A stretch of DNA of 64,000 bases from Myxococcales bacterium (lineage in GTDB: Bacteria > Myxococcota_A > Polyangia > Polyangiales > Polyangiaceae), in the NCBI GenBank assembly GCA_016794345.1, contig JAEUKE010000204.1, positions 62,001-126,000 of the forward strand. The letters are read 5' to 3'. The notes beneath the pieces were generated by a model. That model had not been told where the DNA came from. It saw only the letters and a list, made by a program, of their open reading frames with translations, and did not search any database. Below, in pieces: positions 1 to 7,688 of the stretch (the first letter of the stretch is position 1; the number at the start of each line of letters is the position of its first letter). The translations under genes were made by a program, and so were the position numbers.

Positions 1-893
1 CAGCGCTCCTCGCGAGCACCTATTTCGGGGCCAAGCCGCGCGGCACGGCCGACGTCGCGATCTCCGGCGGCGTCGCCCTCGAGATGCTCCAGAGCTACCT
101 CCTCGTACAAGACGACTGGATGGACGGCGACGTCGAGCGCCGCGGCGGCCCGAGCGCACACGTCGCGCTCGCGAAGCGGCTCGGCAAGGGCCCGCTCGGG
201 TCGACGCAGGCCGGCGCCGTCGGCGCCATCCTCGCGAGCGATCTCATCTGGGGCCTCGCGATCGAGTCGCTGGCGACCGCAAACGCGCCGTCCGACGTCC
301 GCGCGGACGCGCTGGCCGAGCTCGTCTCCATCCACGAGGACGTGGCCGTGGGCCAGGTGCTCGACACGCTCGCCAGGAAGGCCGACACCGAGACGCTGCA
401 CGATCTGAAGACAGGGAGCTACACCGTCCGCGGGCCGCTCGCGCTCGGCGCCATCCTCGGCGGCGCCCCCAAGAAGACGGTCACCGCGCTCGCCGGCTAC
501 GCCTCCCCGCTCGGCGTCGCGTTCCAGCTCCGCGACGATCTGCTCGGCGTGTTCGGGACCGAGGAAGAGTCGGGGAGGCCGGCCGGGAGCGATCTGATGG
601 CCGGCAAGAATACGAGCGTCCTCAAGGTCGCCTTGCCCAAGCTGCGCGGGGCCGACAAGAAGGCGGTCGACGCGGTCTGGAAGCGGCGCGCGCCGAAGGC
701 CGCGGTGAAGCGCGCCATCGCCGCAGTCGAAGCGACCGGCGCGCGCGACGCGGTCGAGCGCCGCCTGGCCACGCTCTGCACCGAGGCCGAGACGCGCGCC
801 GCGCGCCTGCCTCTCTCGGCCAAGTCACGCGACGAGCTCATCGGGGCGTCCCTCGCCATCCGCGTCGGCCCCGGCGGCCGTGAGGCGCGATGA
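1..893 (+). CDS. Polyprenyl synthetase (GGPP/FPP-type), 5' truncated
   Basis: The reading frame is open from the first bases of the window and ends at TGA 891-893, so the start lies upstream. This is a trans-isoprenyl diphosphate synthase, which condenses IPP with allylic diphosphates to make C15-C20 or longer prenyl diphosphates. Both Asp-rich Mg2+-diphosphate sites are visible: DDWMD (codons at 111-125) and QLRDDLLG (near 534), the second followed by the usual GKNTS-type lysine segment. It is the first visible gene of a mevalonate operon and overlaps the next start (ATGA), so product and precursor supply appear co-transcribed. Chain length cannot be judged because the N-terminus is missing. 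Confidence 0.9.
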   Translation, partial: ALLASTYFGAKPRGTADVAISGGVALEMLQSYLLVQDDWMDGDVERRGGPSAHVALAKRLGKGPLGSTQAGAVGAILASDLIWGLAIESLATANAPSDVRADALAELVSIHEDVAVGQVLDTLARKADTETLHDLKTGSYTVRGPLALGAILGGAPKKTVTALAGYASPLGVAFQLRDDLLGVFGTEEESGRPAGSDLMAGKNTSVLKVALPKLRGADKKAVDAVWKRRAPKAAVKRAIAAVEATGARDAVERRLATLCTEAETRAARLPLSAKSRDELIGASLAIRVGPGGREAR

Positions 894-1903
894 GCACCGC
901 GACCGCGGCCGGGAAGGTCATCCTGCTGGGCGAGCATGCCGTCGTCTATGGCGTGCCCGGCATCGCCGCAGGCATCGAGCGCGGCGCCCGTGCCACGGCG
1001 GAGCTCTCGGCCGAGGGGCCGAGCACGTTGAAGCTCGGCGAAAAGACGTTCTCGGCCGGCGACTCGACCGACCTCGGGCGGGCGTTCGGCGCGGTGCTCG
1101 CCGCGGCCCCCGCGCTCGATCGGCCCCTCGCCGTCACGGCCGAGGCGGACCTGCCGCCGGGCGGCGGACTCGGCTGCTCCGCGGCGCTGGCCGTCGCCAT
1201 CGCGCGGGCGGCCGCGCTGGCGAGCGGTCGCGAGGTGGATGACACTTCCGTCATTGAACGCGCGCTCGCCTGGGAGCGCGTGTTCCACGGCAACCCATCC
1301 GGAATCGACACCGCGGCCGCGGCCATCGGCACTTGCCTCCGCTTCGAACGGAGCACCGGCGCCTCTCCCCTCGCCTCGCCGGTCGATCTCTGGCTCGCCG
1401 TCGGCTACTCGGGCTCGAGCGCCTCGACGAAGGAGATGGTCGAGGGCATCGCCAAGCTCAAAGACAAGCGCCCGGATCACGTCGGCCGGTTCCTCGAGGC
1501 CGTGCGTTCGCTCGTCGACAACGCCATCCTCGCGATCGAGGCCGGAGACGCGTTTGCGCTGGGGCGCTTCCTCGACATGAACCAGATGTTGCTCGCCGGC
1601 GTCATGCTCTCGACCGAGCAAATCGAGGCCATGTGCACGCTGGCCAGGCGCGAGGGCGCGCTCGGCGCCAAGCTCACAGGCTCGGGCGGCGGCGGCTCCG
1701 TCATCGCCCTCGGCGGCGCCTCGCAGCCGGACGAGGCCGGGAGCGAGGCCGAGCGGACGGCGGCGCGCATCCGCGACGCGTGGCAGAAAGAGGGCTACTC
1801 GGCCTTCACGACGCGCATCGCCCACGCCAAGCACCCCACCGTCGCCCACGCCGGGCACACCCACGCCGAGCACGACCACCCCGGGCACACCCACGCCAGG
1901 TAG
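890..1903 (+). CDS. mvaK1: Mevalonate kinase with His-rich C-terminal tail
   Basis: A GHMP-superfamily kinase of 337 aa that phosphorylates mevalonate to 5-phosphomevalonate. Visible motifs are the N-terminal GKVILLGEHAVVYG, the ATP loop PPGGGLGCSAAL (about residue 88) and the C-terminal GAKLTGSGGGGSV (about residue 262). The ATG overlaps the upstream TGA by four bases, suggesting translational coupling. The last 26 residues (about 311-337) are rich in His in HxH patterns and lie beyond the normal end of the GHMP fold. The DNA there holds a 17-bp direct repeat with 30-bp period. The kinase call is secure; any metal-binding role of the tail is inference. Confidence 0.93.
   Translation: MSTATAAGKVILLGEHAVVYGVPGIAAGIERGARATAELSAEGPSTLKLGEKTFSAGDSTDLGRAFGAVLAAAPALDRPLAVTAEADLPPGGGLGCSAALAVAIARAAALASGREVDDTSVIERALAWERVFHGNPSGIDTAAAAIGTCLRFERSTGASPLASPVDLWLAVGYSGSSASTKEMVEGIAKLKDKRPDHVGRFLEAVRSLVDNAILAIEAGDAFALGRFLDMNQMLLAGVMLSTEQIEAMCTLARREGALGAKLTGSGGGGSVIALGGASQPDEAGSEAERTAARIRDAWQKEGYSAFTTRIAHAKHPTVAHAGHTHAEHDHPGHTHAR
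1240..1253. repeat. TGACR-N4-YGTCA dyad
   Basis: TGACACTTCCGTCA, inside mvaK1. Confidence 0.7.
1851..1897 (+). repeat. Direct repeat encoding the His-rich tail of mevalonate kinase
   Basis: A 17-base unit (starting CCGGGCACACCC) occurs at 1851-1867 and again exactly at 1881-1897, a period of 30 bp, which keeps the frame. It encodes the paired PGHTHA/AGHTHA peptides and looks like a local in-frame duplication. Confidence 0.85.
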
Positions 1904-1938
1904 GCCGCGCTCTCCCGCAGTTCCCCAACGAGCCCCCC

Positions 1939-2928
1939 ATGATCTCCACGAAGGTCGCCGTCGCCCACCCGAACATCGCGCTCGCCAAGTACTGGGGCAA
2001 GCGTGCCTACGGCCACAACCTCCCCGCCGTTCCGAGCCTCTCGGTGACGCTCGCCGGCATGGCCACCACGACCAAGGTCACGTTCGACGACGACCTCGCC
2101 GCCGACGAGCTGGTCTTGAACGGCAGCCCGGCGTCGGGCGAGCCGCTCACGCGTGTCACGAACCTGCTCGACCGCGTGCGTTTGCGCTCCGGCGTCCGCG
2201 CGAAGGCGCGCGTCGAGAGCTCGAACGACTTCCCGACGGCGTCGGGTCTCGCGTCGAGCGCCTCGGCCTTCGCGGCGCTCGCCGTCGCCGCGAGCGCCGC
2301 CGCCGGCCTCGACCTCGACGTCGCCGAGCGCAGCGATCTCGCGCGAAAGACGAGCGTCTCCGCCGCACGGTCGCTCTTCGGCGGGTTCTGCGAGCTGCGC
2401 GCCGGGCGCGAGGGCGACGAGACGCTGGCCGCAGCCGAGGTGGCACCGAAGACCCACTGGGACCTGGCGGTGGTCGTCGCGGTGACGCGGGAGGGCCCGA
2501 AGGACGTCGGCTCGTCGGAGGGCATGAAACACACGTCGCTGACGAGCCCGTATTTCCCAGCCTGGGTCGAGTCGGCGCCCGCCATGTTCGAGACAGTCAA
2601 GCGCGGCCTGCTCGCGCGCGACTTCTCCGTCCTCGGGCCGGCGGTCGAGCAGAGCGCGCTCGCCATGCACGCAGCCGCGCTGGCCGCGGCGCCGGCCACC
2701 ATCTACTTCACCGGCGCGACGCTCGAGGCCGTGCTCGAGGTGCGCCGCATCCGCGCGAGCGGCCTCGACGCGTACCTGACGATCGACGCCGGCCCGCACG
2801 TGAAGGTGGTCACCCGGGGGGAGCTGGCGACCGAGGTCGCCAAGCGCATGGAGCAGGTGCCCGGTGTCCTCCGGACGATCATCGCGCGGCCCGGCGACGG
2901 CGCGCGCGTCGTCGAGAGCGGCGCGTGA
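1939..2928 (+). CDS. mvaD: Diphosphomevalonate decarboxylase
   Basis: A GHMP-family enzyme that converts diphosphomevalonate to isopentenyl diphosphate with ATP use and loss of CO2. The ATG at 1939 gives 329 aa, the usual family length; the frame stays open upstream to 1333, but that part is out-of-frame shadow of mvaK1. Family hallmarks are NIALAKYWGKR at residues 13-23, the SSNDFPTASGLASSASAFAA phosphate loop around residues 95-115, and a C-terminal TIDAGPHVKV segment. A 35-base spacer separates it from mvaK1, and its stop is overlapped by the GTG of the next gene. No strong ribosome-binding site is visible, so it may depend on coupling. Confidence 0.95.
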   Translation: MISTKVAVAHPNIALAKYWGKRAYGHNLPAVPSLSVTLAGMATTTKVTFDDDLAADELVLNGSPASGEPLTRVTNLLDRVRLRSGVRAKARVESSNDFPTASGLASSASAFAALAVAASAAAGLDLDVAERSDLARKTSVSAARSLFGGFCELRAGREGDETLAAAEVAPKTHWDLAVVVAVTREGPKDVGSSEGMKHTSLTSPYFPAWVESAPAMFETVKRGLLARDFSVLGPAVEQSALAMHAAALAAAPATIYFTGATLEAVLEVRRIRASGLDAYLTIDAGPHVKVVTRGELATEVAKRMEQVPGVLRTIIARPGDGARVVESGA

Positions 2929-3839
2929 CGATCGCCCGCGCCCCGGGCAAGCTCGTCCTCTCGGGCTCGTACTCCGTGCTCTGGGGCGCGCCGGCGCTCG
3001 TGGCGGCCGTCGATCGGTACGCCGTGGCCGACTCGAACCGCCCGCCGGTGCACGTCGCCGAAGAGGTCGAGGCCGCGGTCCGTCTCGGCATGGTGGAGCG
3101 GCCTGTCTTCGTCGACGCCTCCGCCCTGAGGACACCCGAGCCCGACGGCGGGTCGCGCAAGATCGGCCTCGGCTCGAGCGCGGCCATCCTCCTCGCTACG
3201 CTCGTCGCGTGCCGCGGCGCCCCGAAGAACGCCGGCGAGCGGCAGGCCCTGTTCGAGGCCGCGCTCCGCGCGCACCGCGAGGCGCAGGGCGGCGGCAGCG
3301 GCATCGACGTCGCCGCGAGCACCTTCGGCGGCGTGCTGCGCTTCCTGCGCGAGGGGGACCTCCCCCGCGTCACGCCGCAGAAATTGCCTGACGGTGTCGT
3401 CATCACCGTCTTCGCGTGTGACGCGCCCGCCGTGACCGCCTCGTTCATCGCGCGCGTGCGCGATCTCGCCGCGCGCGCGCCCTCCTCGTTCGACCCCATC
3501 ATGGCGCGCGCCAGGGCGGGCGCGATCACCTGCGCGGACGCAGCCGACGCGGCCGCGTTCCTGACCGGCCTGCGGGAGCAGCGGCGCGCCCTCTTCGACC
3601 TGGGCAGAGCGGCGGAGGTGCCCATCTTCACGGCCGAGGTCGCCCAGCTCGCCGAGCTCGCGGACAATGACGGTTCCGTCTTTCTCCCTTCGGGCGCCGG
3701 CGGCGGCGACATCGCCTTCCATGCCGGGACGAGCGCCCCCTCGGCCGCGTTCCAGCGGGAGGCGCTGGAGCGCGGGCTCCTCCCCCTGGCCCTGTCCCTC
3801 GGCGCGCCCGGCGCCTGCGTCGTGGAGCCGGGCGCGTGA
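2925..3839 (+). CDS. mvaK2: Phosphomevalonate kinase (GHMP family)
   Basis: A 304-aa GHMP kinase expected to turn 5-phosphomevalonate into the diphosphate. It opens with APGKLVLSGSYSVLWGAPAL and carries the ATP-loop segment RKIGLGSSAAILLATL (about residues 80-95), followed by GGGSGIDVAASTFGG and a late SGAGGGD motif. The start is the GTG at 2925, overlapping the mvaD stop (GTGA), and the end again overlaps the next GTG. With mvaK1 and mvaD it completes the three-step lower mevalonate pathway. It is somewhat shorter than many homologues, but all visible motifs are intact. Confidence 0.88.
   Translation: MTIARAPGKLVLSGSYSVLWGAPALVAAVDRYAVADSNRPPVHVAEEVEAAVRLGMVERPVFVDASALRTPEPDGGSRKIGLGSSAAILLATLVACRGAPKNAGERQALFEAALRAHREAQGGGSGIDVAASTFGGVLRFLREGDLPRVTPQKLPDGVVITVFACDAPAVTASFIARVRDLAARAPSSFDPIMARARAGAITCADAADAAAFLTGLREQRRALFDLGRAAEVPIFTAEVAQLAELADNDGSVFLPSGAGGGDIAFHAGTSAPSAAFQREALERGLLPLALSLGAPGACVVEPGA
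3389..3402. repeat. TGACR-N4-YGTCA dyad
   Basis: TGACGGTGTCGTCA, inside mvaK2, in the context CC-dyad-TC. Confidence 0.7.
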
Positions 3840-4897
3840 GCCTCCGCGCCGCCGCCCTCGTGTTCCTCCTCCTCGCGGCGCCCGCCTGCTCGCGACCGAG
3901 CGTCGTCCGCTCCGCCGGGGGTGAGCTCACCCGCGGCCGCTTCATCGCCCCCCAGGCTTACGAAGCCTACGCGCGCGGCGCCCTCGCCGAGGCGGAGGGC
4001 CACCTCGACGCGGCGGCGACGGCCTACCGGTACGCTGCCGAGATCGACGCGAGCGGGCCGGAGCCCTGGACGCGTCTCGGCGCGGTCCTATGCAGGCAGG
4101 GCAAACACACGGAGGCGTCCGAGGCGTTCGCCGAAGCTGACGAGAAGTACGCGCCCCTCCGCAAGGCTCGAGCGCGCTGCTTGCTCGACCAGGGCAAGGC
4201 GACCGAGGCCCTCGCCGAGGCGGACGCCGCGCTCGTCTTCGACCCGGCGGACGAGGAGACGGCGCTGCTCCGCGCGGACATCCTCGAGAAAGCAGGCGAC
4301 AGGCCGCGGGCCGTCCGCGAGCTCCTCGGCCGCCTCGTCGCGTTTGGCCCCCGCGAGCGAGTCGCCGCGCGGCTCGAGCCGGTGGCGCGCGCAGAAGGCG
4401 ATCTCGCTGCGCTGCGGGTTGCGCGGCGTGTCCTCGATGGTGGCTCCTCACCCAAGCTCGGCACACCCTCGAGGGACGCGCTCGATCTGGCGCTGCAGAA
4501 CGGCGATCTGGCCGCGGCGCGGAGGCTCGGAACCCGCGCGGGAGTCGGCCCCGGCGCGGTCGCGCTCCGCGCGGTGGCGCTCGGGCAACGCGCCCTCGGA
4601 CGCGAGCAAGCCGAGCTGGTGCTCGGCGCCGATCCGTCGAACGCGGACGCGCTCGTGGCGCTCTTCGCGGCGAAGGCGCCCGCCGCGCCCGCCCCGCTCG
4701 CCCGTCCCGCTGCCCCGCTCTCCCCGCTCGGGCGCCTGATCCTCGCCGAGGCGCTCCTCCGTTACGTCGGCCCGGAGACCTCCACGCTCGCGGAGGCTCT
4801 CGCGAGCGTCGACGAGAGCAGCCAAGATCCGCTCGAGTCGAGCCTCCGAGCGCGGGTTCGAGAGGCCGCCGCGCGTCCGGACGAGACACGGCCGTGA
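3836..4897 (+). CDS. TPR-repeat lipoprotein of the mevalonate operon
   Basis: A 353-aa protein starting at a GTG that overlaps the mvaK2 stop. Residues 1-18 form a short hydrophobic signal ending AAPAC, a plausible lipobox with a less usual Pro, so it is probably lipidated and exported. The rest is helical and Ala-rich, with tetratricopeptide-like segments around residues 38-150 (for example EAYARGALAEAEGHLDAA and GKATEALAEADAAL). TPRs mediate protein contacts. No enzymatic motif was seen. Location in the operon suggests co-expression with isoprenoid enzymes, but a functional link is not evident. Confidence 0.75.
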   Translation: MSLRAAALVFLLLAAPACSRPSVVRSAGGELTRGRFIAPQAYEAYARGALAEAEGHLDAAATAYRYAAEIDASGPEPWTRLGAVLCRQGKHTEASEAFAEADEKYAPLRKARARCLLDQGKATEALAEADAALVFDPADEETALLRADILEKAGDRPRAVRELLGRLVAFGPRERVAARLEPVARAEGDLAALRVARRVLDGGSSPKLGTPSRDALDLALQNGDLAAARRLGTRAGVGPGAVALRAVALGQRALGREQAELVLGADPSNADALVALFAAKAPAAPAPLARPAAPLSPLGRLILAEALLRYVGPETSTLAEALASVDESSQDPLESSLRARVREAAARPDETRP

Positions 4898-4910
4898 GGG
4901 GCACCGACCC

Positions 4911-5273
4911 GTGATCCAGATCTTCGGGACGGCTAAGTGCAAGACCACCCGCGCGGCGCAGCGGTTCTTCGCCGAGCGGCGCATCAAGGTGCAGGTCGTC
5001 GAGCTGCGCGAGAAGGGACTGTCGAAGGGCGAGCTCACGAGCGTGGCGCGCGCCGTCGGCGGAATGCAGGCGCTCTACGATCGCGAGAGCGCGCGCGTGA
5101 AGGAGCGCGGCCTCCAGCACGCGGCACCGAACGACGCGCGCCTGCTCGAGCTCTTCCTCGATGATCCGCTGCTCCTCCGCACGCCGATCGTCCGGGACGG
5201 GCAACGAGCCGCGGTCGGCGCGGACGAGGCTGCTTGGAAGGCGTTCGCCGACGCAGCGAAGGGCGCCGGCTGA
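4911..5273 (+). CDS. ArsC/Spx-family thioredoxin-fold protein
   Basis: A 120-aa protein of the arsenate reductase (ArsC)/Spx/YffB family. The start of the fold reads MIQIFGTAKCKTTRAAQRFF with a single active-site-position Cys (CKTTR), followed by the family pattern ELREKGLSKGEL and a late LLRTPIVRDG segment, the usual substrate-side loop. It has no second CxxC Cys, so it is not a classical Spx redox switch. Whether it reduces arsenate is unclear; many members have unknown roles. The GTG start lies 13 bases after the previous stop. The 3' end, including the stop, is part of a 16-bp tandem duplication. Confidence 0.8.
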   Translation: MIQIFGTAKCKTTRAAQRFFAERRIKVQVVELREKGLSKGELTSVARAVGGMQALYDRESARVKERGLQHAAPNDARLLELFLDDPLLLRTPIVRDGQRAAVGADEAAWKAFADAAKGAG

Positions 5274-5294
5274 GACGCGCGCCGGCTGAGACGC
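5263..5294. repeat. 16-bp tandem duplication across a stop codon
   Basis: The unit GCGCCGGCTGAGACGC occurs at 5263-5278 and is repeated exactly at 5279-5294. The first copy contains the TGA stop of the ArsC-like gene, so the second copy is untranslated spacer. Confidence 0.9.
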
Positions 5295-5303
5295 GCGCGT
5301 CGG

Positions 5304-5445
5304 TCATCGTCGCGATGATACGGGATCGATGAAGCTCACCAGCGCTTCGACGAACGCGTCGGGCTCCTCGATCTGCGGGCAGTGGCCTGCCCCCGGCACG
5401 AAGACCAGCTTCGAGCCGAGCAAGCGCTCTCGGCTCTTGACGACC
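5304..5445 (-). pseudogene. C-terminal remnant of an alpha/beta hydrolase
   Basis: On the minus strand the frame ending at 5304 encodes a recognisable last 40 or so residues of an alpha/beta-hydrolase. It reads KLVFVPGAGHCPQIEEPDAF followed by VEALVSFI, with GAGH carrying the catalytic His and the usual Glu-Pro-x-x-F helix after it. Upstream (above about 5445) the same frame is only the antisense of the aldo/keto reductase gene, so nucleophile and core are gone. It fits a hydrolase truncated when the rightward aldo/keto reductase gene came to lie here. A functional short peptide is unlikely. Confidence 0.6.
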
Positions 5446-5472
5446 CCGGGCCATCCTCCGACCCTTCGGCGC

Positions 5473-6498
5473 ATGGAGCATCGAAGCCTCGGCACAAGCG
5501 GTCTCAAGGTCAGCGTCCTCTCCCTCGGCGCGATGACGTTCGGCGAGTCCAAGACGTTCATGAAGGGCGTCTCGTCGAGCGAAGACGACGCGCGCCGCGT
5601 GTTCGACCGTGCCGTCGAGCGAGGCATCAACCTGGTGGACACCGCAAACGTCTACAACGAGGGCCTGAGCGAGGAGCTGACGGGAAAATGGGTCGCCGGC
5701 AAACGTGACCGCGTGCTCGTCGCGACCAAGTGCCGCTTCCCCATCGGCTTCGGGATGACACACAAGCCGGGCCCCCACGACATGGGGCTCTCGCGACAGC
5801 ACATCGTCTCCGCCTGCGAGGCGTCGCTGCGCCGGCTCGCCACCGACCACATCGATCTGTACCAGGTGCACATGCAGGACACCGACGTGCGCATCGACGA
5901 GACGCTCCGCGCGCTCGACGATCTGGTCCGTCAGGGCAAGGTCCGCTACGTCGGCTGCTCGAACTACACCGGCTATCGCCTGGTGGAGTCGCTGTGGAGC
6001 GCCGAGCGCCACGACACCGCTCGCTACGAGTCGGTGCAGCTCCAATGGAACCTGCTCGAGCGTGGCGCGGAGCGCGAGGTCATCCCCGCCTGTCGGACCT
6101 TCGGGCTCGGCGTGCTCGTCTGGTCGCCGCTCGCGAGCGGCTTTCTCTCCGGCAAGTACCGCAAGGACCAGCCGCTCCCCGAGGGCTCGCGCCTCGCCGA
6201 GTGGAAGGACACCTTCAAGCGTCTCGGCACCGAGCGCTCCTGGGACTTGGTCGAGCATCTCGTCGCCGTCGCCGAGAAGCACCAGACCACCCCGGCCGCC
6301 GTCGCGCTCGCCTGGCTCGTCGCCAAGAAGGAGGTCTCCAGCGTCATCCTCGGCGCGCGAACCACCGCGCAGCTCGACGACAACCTGCGCGCGCTCGACG
6401 TGAAGCTCGACGCCGACGACGACAAGGCGCTGGAAGAAGCGTCCGCGCCGGACTGGGCCTACCCCTACGGCTTCATCGGGCGGATGCAGCGCTGGTGA
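5473..6498 (+). CDS. Aldo/keto reductase
   Basis: An NADPH-dependent oxidoreductase of the TIM-barrel aldo/keto reductase superfamily, 341 aa from the ATG at 5473. This start gives the standard opening MEHRSLGTSGLKVSVLSLGA; the frame runs back to 5329 but that part is antisense to the hydrolase remnant. Catalytic elements are visible: Asp-Thr-Ala-x-x-Tyr (DTANVYNEG), Lys in LVATK and His in DLYQVHMQD, plus the late cofactor segment VILGARTTAQLDDNL. It resembles the YajO/potassium-channel-beta-like subgroup. Substrate is unknown. It stands alone and ends just before a strong hairpin. Confidence 0.9.
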   Translation: MEHRSLGTSGLKVSVLSLGAMTFGESKTFMKGVSSSEDDARRVFDRAVERGINLVDTANVYNEGLSEELTGKWVAGKRDRVLVATKCRFPIGFGMTHKPGPHDMGLSRQHIVSACEASLRRLATDHIDLYQVHMQDTDVRIDETLRALDDLVRQGKVRYVGCSNYTGYRLVESLWSAERHDTARYESVQLQWNLLERGAEREVIPACRTFGLGVLVWSPLASGFLSGKYRKDQPLPEGSRLAEWKDTFKRLGTERSWDLVEHLVAVAEKHQTTPAAVALAWLVAKKEVSSVILGARTTAQLDDNLRALDVKLDADDDKALEEASAPDWAYPYGFIGRMQRW

Positions 6499-6507
6499 GC
6501 GTGCGCG

Positions 6508-6535
6508 ACCTCGCTGACAATACTGTCAGCGAGGT
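6508..6535. terminator. Bidirectional hairpin between convergent genes
   Basis: A perfect 12-bp inverted repeat, ACCTCGCTGACA at 6508-6519 and TGTCAGCGAGGT at 6524-6535, with loop ATAC. It lies ten bases after the aldo/keto reductase stop and overlaps the last codons and stop (6526-6528) of the opposing lipoprotein gene. No T-run follows on either strand, so termination is inferred from position and stem strength. Its centre is also one copy of the TGACR-N4-YGTCA dyad. Confidence 0.5.
6515..6528. repeat. TGACR-N4-YGTCA dyad
   Basis: TGACAATACTGTCA, at the centre of the hairpin after the aldo/keto reductase gene, overlapping the opposing stop codon. Confidence 0.8.
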
Positions 6536-7593
6536 GCGCTCGCCGACGGCACGACCTTGGGCGGCTGTCCGAAGCCGCCCGACGAGGTCGGTGCCGTGCC
6601 GGGCTTGCGCGACCACGGGTCCTCCGGCAAGGCGGCGATCTTGTCCTTGTCCTTGTCGTAGGTGAGCTCGAGATCGAGCGTGTTGTCGCCCTCCTTGATC
6701 TCGATCTCCTTGCCGACGGCGTCGCTCTCCAGCATGGGCAAAAAGGCGTTCACCTTCACCTTCCCCACGGGGATGCGGGGGATCTCGTAGGTGCCGTCGA
6801 CCCCGGTCACGTCGTGCGTGGAGAACTTGAGCGCGAAGACGCGGGCGGTGACGAACGTGCGGCTCATGTAGTCGCGGAGCACGTAGTTCACCGCAGGCTG
6901 GAACGCGTACAGCCTGACGGGCCTGCCCTGGGGCATGGCCACGTTGACCGCGCGGAACGGGGCCGGGTCGAGGATGGGCACGTGGCTCACCTTCGGATCG
7001 AGGTTCTTCACCTCGAGCCGCTGCCCGAACGTCATCGAGTAGGTGAGCTGCTCGTACGCGCAACCCTTCATGGTGACCTGCGCGGCGGGCTCCGCGACGG
7101 GGACGAAGCCCTCGTAGCCCGTCACCGTGACGAGGGCATCGGCGAGGACCCCGCCCTCCCCCACGCGGAACGCCTTGCCGTACATGCGGGCGGCGTCGGC
7201 GCACTCGGGCGGCAGCTCGAGCTTCACGTCGGGCGGAGGATCCCCCTTGATGGTGATCTTCCCCTTCAACGTGCCGGTCTTGCCCGCGTAGGGCTTCTCC
7301 CCATTCGGGTTGATGACCTTCTCGACTTCCTCGACCGGCTTGGGGATGCCGACCCAGGGCACCACGTCCACCGGGATGGCGGAGGCGACGGGAGCCGCCG
7401 TGCCTGAGCCGACCGAGGCTGCCGACGCGGAGGTCGACCCAAGCGCAGCCTGCGCCGAAGCCGAGCCCGCCTGAGGCTGCGAGCCTTCGCCGCAGCCCAC
7501 GAGGGCAAGCCCCGCGAGAACCAGAGACGCGAGCTTCCCCCTCAACCGCGTTGAGGGGGGTTGGGGGGGAGAAATCACGGGGATGAACCTCAT
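6526..7593 (-). CDS. Lipoprotein with cupredoxin-like and carboxypeptidase-regulatory-like region
   Basis: A 355-aa exported lipoprotein. A hydrophobic signal ends at LALVGCGEG (Cys near residue 35), followed by an Ala/Ser/Gly-rich linker. The body resembles the two-part exported proteins in which a beta-sandwich with GCAYEQL...DPKVSHVPI is followed by a regulatory-like fold (DGTYEIPRIPVGKVKV, about residues 270-290). In related copper proteins a Cys-x-x-His is expected after the VKL-type segment; here that stretch reads NYVLRDYMSRTF, so the metal ligands look lost. It lies 84 bases downstream of nuoN on the same strand and may be read from that operon. The N-terminus contains repeat copy A, so the true start is uncertain. 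Confidence 0.65.
   Translation of the reverse strand: MRFIPVISPPQPPSTRLRGKLASLVLAGLALVGCGEGSQPQAGSASAQAALGSTSASAASVGSGTAAPVASAIPVDVVPWVGIPKPVEEVEKVINPNGEKPYAGKTGTLKGKITIKGDPPPDVKLELPPECADAARMYGKAFRVGEGGVLADALVTVTGYEGFVPVAEPAAQVTMKGCAYEQLTYSMTFGQRLEVKNLDPKVSHVPILDPAPFRAVNVAMPQGRPVRLYAFQPAVNYVLRDYMSRTFVTARVFALKFSTHDVTGVDGTYEIPRIPVGKVKVNAFLPMLESDAVGKEIEIKEGDNTLDLELTYDKDKDKIAALPEDPWSRKPGTAPTSSGGFGQPPKVVPSASAPR
7533..7574 (-). repeat. G-rich hairpin repeat, copy A
   Basis: On the plus strand two 10-base arms, CCCCCTCAAC (7537-7546) and GTTGAGGGGG (7550-7559), enclose the loop CGC and are followed by a TTGGGGGGG run. On the minus strand it encodes the SPPQPPSTRLRG segment near the start of the lipoprotein gene. 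It shares the 16-base core GAGGGGGGYTGGGGGG with copies near 31300 and 37800. Confidence 0.8.
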
Positions 7594-7660
7594 CGCTCAG
7601 AGAGGTGTTGCCAGTCCTGTCACGACGTCCGTTCGCGTGAGTGGGCGCTCGCGGCGCCCA

Positions 7661-7688
7661 CCATCACGATAGCGCCATCACGATAGCA
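7661..7688. repeat. 14-bp tandem duplication at the nuoN stop
   Basis: CCATCACGATAGCG at 7661-7674 is followed directly by CCATCACGATAGCA at 7675-7688, differing only in the last base. The second unit covers the nuoN TGA (7680-7678 on the minus strand). Confidence 0.85.
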
